A stretch of 64,000 nt of DNA from Nitratireductor aquimarinus. GTDB taxonomy: Bacteria; Pseudomonadota; Alphaproteobacteria; Rhizobiales; Rhizobiaceae. Location of the stretch: NCBI RefSeq assembly GCF_046773475.1, contig NZ_CP177239.1, positions 2,480,001-2,544,000 on the forward strand, in the 5' to 3' direction. The notes under the pieces are model-generated. The model was not told the origin of the DNA. It saw only the letters and a list, made by a program, of their open reading frames with translations, and searched no databases. Each line of letters starts with the position of its first letter. Position 1 is the stretch's first letter. Below, piece by piece: positions 61,623 to 64,000 of this stretch. Both the position numbers and the translations under genes were made by a program.

Positions 61623-61761
61623 GGCGGGTCTCGCCCGAATGCGGCGCACCACATTGGAACAATCGGCTCAGTTCGGCCTGCGCCGAAGGAAATCGGGAAA
61701 CGGATCGGAGACGTGACGTCCCGATAGACGGACTCGTTGCCGGCAAAGCGCCTGCATGCAT
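61612..61761 (-). CDS. Small ORF of 49 codons between the riboswitch and the LLM gene
   Basis: ATG 61761 is preceded by a perfect AGGAGG (61773-61768) with 6 bases of spacing, and the frame runs 49 codons to a TGA at 61612-61614, overlapping the LLM start by 11 bases. The peptide starts MHAGALPATSPS and ends GETRHAR. No known domain is seen. It may be a leader ORF that couples riboswitch control to the LLM gene, or a real small protein. The coding case rests on the ribosome site and the overlap only. Confidence 0.5.
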   Translation of the reverse strand: MHAGALPATSPSIGTSRLRSVSRFPSAQAELSRLFQCGAPHSGETRHAR

Positions 61762-61809
61762 TCTGGGCCTCCTGCCGGCGCACCTCGTCCGGCGTTCATG
61801 GTCTATGCA

Positions 61810-61990
61810 TGAGGCAGGTCTCCTGACTCGCGGCTCGAACGTTCGGTCCGCCTTCCCGGCTTTCGCCAGTGGCATTGGAAAGAACTTGCCGCTTACAGTT
61901 GCGAGGGCAGTCCCGGAATTGGTCTGTCTGGCAGACCGCACCGGGTTCCCTTTTCATCCGCGAAAGGCGGAACCGCATGCGGCGGCGACC
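61810..61990 (-). ncRNA. Adenosylcobalamin riboswitch
   Basis: On the minus strand, in order: GGGAA...GGTG near 61952-61942, the conserved CTGCCC-TCGCAACTGT around 61907-61896, then ATGCCACTGG (61875-61866), CCGGGAAGGC (61859-61850) and the B12 box GAGTCAGGAGACCTGCC (61829-61813). All the conserved blocks of the family are present in order. The B12 box end (CCTGCC) can pair with GGCAGG overlapping the AGGAGG ribosome site at 61768-61773, suggesting translational repression when cobalamin is bound. The 5' limit is approximate. Confidence 0.95.
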
Positions 61991-62050
61991 CTATCCGCGA
62001 AGGAACCGCGACGCAACCGCGAATGGCGTTTGCGCGAAAGAACGGCTCCC

Positions 62051-62082
62051 ACACAAAAAGACACCCGCCGGATAGGCGGGTG
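62051..62082 (-). terminator. Terminator after the SsuABC-like operon
   Basis: CACCCGCC pairs with GGCGGGTG around a 5-base loop, followed by CTTTTTG in the minus direction. It isolates the riboswitch operon from the transporter upstream. Confidence 0.85.
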
Positions 62083-62123
62083 CAAGTTGGGAAACACAAC
62101 AATGTTGTGGGGAGAAATTTCGA

Positions 62124-62220
62124 GGATCGGACCGAAAAGCGGAAACCGGTTTTCGGTCCGATGCTCTATCAAGTGTTTCGATCGTCCTTTGTGCATCCGA
62201 ACGAACGCGCGGCGATCTAA
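62124..62220. repeat. Palindromic repeat family A, copy 3
   Basis: The left hairpin is nearly perfect (ATCGGACCGAAAA paired with a TTTTCGGTCCGAT arm around AACCGG). The right half begins at 62183 with CGTCCTTTGTGC and ends GATCTAA. It matches 28004-28110. It supplies the TAG stop (62217-62219) of the permease gene. Confidence 0.85.
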
Positions 62221-63050
62221 CGCCTCCAGCGCACGAAATAGCGCTCGAGCAGTGTCACGAAACCGAACACCGAGAGACCCATCAGGCTGAGCAGAAGGAT
62301 CTGCGCGAAAACACGGCCAACGCGCAGCTGACTTGCCGCGACACGGACCAGCTCGCCCAGGCCCTCGCCGCCGCCCATATACTCGCCGACGACAACGCCG
62401 ATCACGCTCCACACTGCCGCCAGCTTGAGACCGGCGAAGATGTAGGGCGTCGCATAGGGCATCTGCAGCTTGATGAGCGTCTGCCAGCGGTTCGCCTCAA
62501 GAGATTTGAACAGCATCGACATGTTGCTGTCGGTTGCCGCCAGGCCCGCCGCCGTGTTGATCGTCACGGGGAAGAACGAGATGAACGCGGCCATCATGAT
62601 CTTCGACTCGATGCCGAAGCCGAACCACGCCACGAACAGCGGCGCGAAGGCCACCTTCGGCATCGTGTTGATCGCCACCACATAGGGCATGATAGCCTTG
62701 CGCCCCAGCGTGGTCGCGCCAATGATCATGCCGAGCGTGAGGCCGATGGCCGAAGCCAGCAGAAAGCCGAAGACAACCTCGACCAGCGTGATCCATGTGG
62801 CATGGGCCACATAACCGCCGGTGAACAGATTGTTGAGCGTGAAGATGAGGTCCTGCAGAACCTGATAGGGCCCCGGCAGAACCAGCTGCGAGATGCCGCT
62901 ATAGGTGACGGCCATGTGCCACACCGTGACAACGGCCGCACCGAACAGCAGCACGAGCAGCCATTGCGGCGTGCGCTCGATCAGCGTCTTGCGTTCATTT
63001 TCGGCAAGCGCGATCAGCACCTCGGGATCGACAGTTTCCTTGTCAGTCAT
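62217..63050 (-). CDS. ABC transporter permease (SsuC/TauC/ThiX-like)
   Basis: A binding-protein-dependent permease of 277 residues with about six helices. The family EAA loop is AATDSNMSMLFKSLEANRWQTLIKLQMPYATPYIFAGLK, and the C-terminal GEYMGGGEGLGELV is typical of the NitT/TauT class. ATG 63050 is chosen; it overlaps the end of the ATPase gene by 8 bases. The TAG stop lies within the family A repeat. Substrate is not fixed: sulfonate, taurine, nitrate or a pyrimidine precursor of thiamine are all in this class. Confidence 0.87.
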   Translation of the reverse strand: MTDKETVDPEVLIALAENERKTLIERTPQWLLVLLFGAAVVTVWHMAVTYSGISQLVLPGPYQVLQDLIFTLNNLFTGGYVAHATWITLVEVVFGFLLASAIGLTLGMIIGATTLGRKAIMPYVVAINTMPKVAFAPLFVAWFGFGIESKIMMAAFISFFPVTINTAAGLAATDSNMSMLFKSLEANRWQTLIKLQMPYATPYIFAGLKLAAVWSVIGVVVGEYMGGGEGLGELVRVAASQLRVGRVFAQILLLSLMGLSVFGFVTLLERYFVRWRR

Positions 63051-63861
63051 GGCTGGCCCCCTCTCCGCTTCCGAACAACAGGTCGTGAATTTCGCGGACA
63101 TATTCGTTGAAGCGGTTGCCGGTAATCATGTCGGGCGTACGCGGACGCGGCAGATCGATGTCGATGCGCTTGACGATCCGGCCCGGTCGCGGCGACATCA
63201 CGAAGACGGAATCCGCCAGGAAGATCGCTTCCTGGATAGAGTGCGTAACGATGATGGCCGTGGCTTCGCGCGAACGACAGATCCGCTCGAACTCCACATT
63301 CATCTGCTCGCGCGTGAATTCATCCAGCGCGCCAAACGGTTCGTCCAGGAGCAGGATCTCCGGCTGGGTCACCAGCATCCGGCAAATGGCCGCGCGCTGC
63401 GCCATGCCGCCGGAAAGCTCTGCCGGCACTGCATTGGCAAACTCGGCAAGTCCCGCCATCTCGAGAAGTTGCGTTGCGCGTTCGCGCGCAGCATTCGCGG
63501 CATTCCGCCCCTCGCGGATTTCGATGGGCAGCAGCACGTTTTCCATCACGCTGCGCCACGGCAGAAGCGTGGGCTGCTGGAACATGATGCCGATATGCTC
63601 ATTCGGCCCGGTCAGAGCCTCGCCTCTGAGCGTGATTTCTCCGCCCGTCGGCGGGATCAGGCCGGCAATCATCTTCAGAACAGTCGACTTGCCACACCCA
63701 CTCGCACCGACGAGAGAGGCCATTTGGCCCCTCTCCAGCTCAAACGACACATCCTTGGCGGCATGGATGATGTCGGCTTGGCCTGATCGTGCGCGGCGGT
63801 AATGCTTGTTTACATTATCAAGACGAAGGATCGCGTCCCCGTCCGACCGCACATCATGCAT
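63043..63861 (-). CDS. ABC transporter ATP-binding protein (SsuB/TauB/ThiZ-like)
   Basis: ATPase of 272 residues. Walker A is GASGCGKST, then the Q-loop MFQQPTLLPWRSVMENV, signature LSGGMAQRAAI and Walker B LLLDEPFGALD with THSIQEAIFLAD. The LPWRSVMENV pattern is typical of the NitT/TauT importers. Start ATG 63861 shares one base with the stop of the upstream binding protein (TGATG), so the three genes are coupled. Confidence 0.9.
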   Translation of the reverse strand: MHDVRSDGDAILRLDNVNKHYRRARSGQADIIHAAKDVSFELERGQMASLVGASGCGKSTVLKMIAGLIPPTGGEITLRGEALTGPNEHIGIMFQQPTLLPWRSVMENVLLPIEIREGRNAANAARERATQLLEMAGLAEFANAVPAELSGGMAQRAAICRMLVTQPEILLLDEPFGALDEFTREQMNVEFERICRSREATAIIVTHSIQEAIFLADSVFVMSPRPGRIVKRIDIDLPRPRTPDMITGNRFNEYVREIHDLLFGSGEGASHD

Positions 63862-64000
63862 CACTTGGCCTCCAGGTTTTCGACGAACTCATTGGTGTAG
63901 ACGACCGACAGATCCTCGATCGCTGCATCAAGTTCGCCCGTGTCGAGCAGGCTCTTGTGCCATGCATTCCAGCCGCTCTCCGGCAGGTAGCCGAGCGTGT
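63861..64000 (-). CDS. ABC substrate-binding protein, NMT1/THI5-like (partial, runs off right edge)
   Basis: Only the last 45 codons are in the window, ending VVYTNEFVENLEAK followed by TGA. The preceding bases read GYLPESGWNAWHKSLLDTGELDAAIEDLS, a C-terminal part typical of NitT/TauT/SsuA or ThiY-type binding proteins (YTNEF). The stop overlaps the ATPase start, so this is the first gene of the transporter. The substrate cannot be read from this fragment. Confidence 0.75.
   Translation of the reverse strand, partial: TLGYLPESGWNAWHKSLLDTGELDAAIEDLSVVYTNEFVENLEAK

Larger units (their letters stand above)
61762..62216 (-). promoter_or_regulatory. Gene-free stretch with riboswitch, terminator and repeat
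   Basis: 455 bases with no gene. It holds the cobalamin riboswitch (61810-61990), the promoter region for it (about 61990-62050), the terminator of the upstream ABC operon (62051-62082) and most of the third family A repeat (62124-62220). Confidence 0.8.

Overview
The window is a high-GC chromosomal segment of an alphaproteobacterium of the order Hyphomicrobiales (Rhizobiales), most like the Phyllobacteriaceae/Rhizobiaceae. The evidence is an irr-fabA-fabB-fabI block, mutM-enoyl-CoA hydratase-rpsT-dnaA order, a PraR-like regulator next to metK, Rhizobiales-type palindromic repeats, GANTC sites upstream of dnaA and CtrA-like sites in the pilus locus. The genus cannot be named from sequence reading alone. 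No tRNA, rRNA, CRISPR array, prophage or insertion sequence was seen.

Layout. 1-6910: most of a Tad/Flp pilus locus (cpaE partial, cpaD, cpaC, cpaB, cpaA and flp on the minus strand; a stand-alone secretin-N-like protein and two TadE-like pseudopilins on the plus strand). 7177-15200: mutM, an enoyl-CoA hydratase, rpsT, dnaA, dnaN, recF and a MoeB/ThiF-like E1 enzyme. 15201-20664: a perfect 29-bp inverted repeat, a 2-hydroxyacid dehydrogenase, an SH3-domain protein, irr, and the fatty-acid genes fabA-fabB-fabI. 20684-33842: an RsmC-like methyltransferase, then the minus-strand expression cluster rimP-nusA-ylxR-infB-rbfA-truB-(orphan HWE histidine kinase)-rpsO-pnp. 34108-45110: a 54-residue small protein, then the conserved housekeeping string tsaB-rimI-plsC-miaB-phoH-ybeY-corC-lnt-praR-metK-trmB on the minus strand. 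45176-48865: malate synthase G and an MscS-type channel, divergent. 48936-55887: a complete cytochrome bd operon, regulator-cydD-cydC-cydA-cydB-cydX. 56071-57438: an O-antigen-ligase-like protein. 57575-61990: an adenosylcobalamin riboswitch controlling a luciferase-like oxidoreductase and a complete FecCD/BtuCDF-type importer. 62217-64000: part of an SsuABC/TauABC/ThiXYZ-like ABC transporter.

How the genes work together. Most of the window is core information processing (replication initiation, translation initiation, RNA turnover, RNA modification) and envelope lipid synthesis. The accessory functions are surface attachment (Tad pilus), microaerobic respiration (cyd), glyoxylate metabolism (glcB), and cofactor or nutrient import at the right end.

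The part least like textbook operons is 57575-61990. A textbook cobalamin riboswitch precedes a small ORF with a perfect Shine-Dalgarno sequence, whose end overlaps the start of a luciferase-like (LLM) oxidoreductase. That gene is translationally coupled to a periplasmic binding protein, permease and ATPase, which suggests a B12-repressed corrinoid or related-cofactor uptake and modification module. Other points worth attention are palindromic repeats whose edges supply the stop codons of three unrelated genes, a composite stem-loop in the pnp leader, a MoeB-like protein that has lost its zinc-binding cysteines, and probable operators in the cyd, rpsO, praR and lnt promoters.
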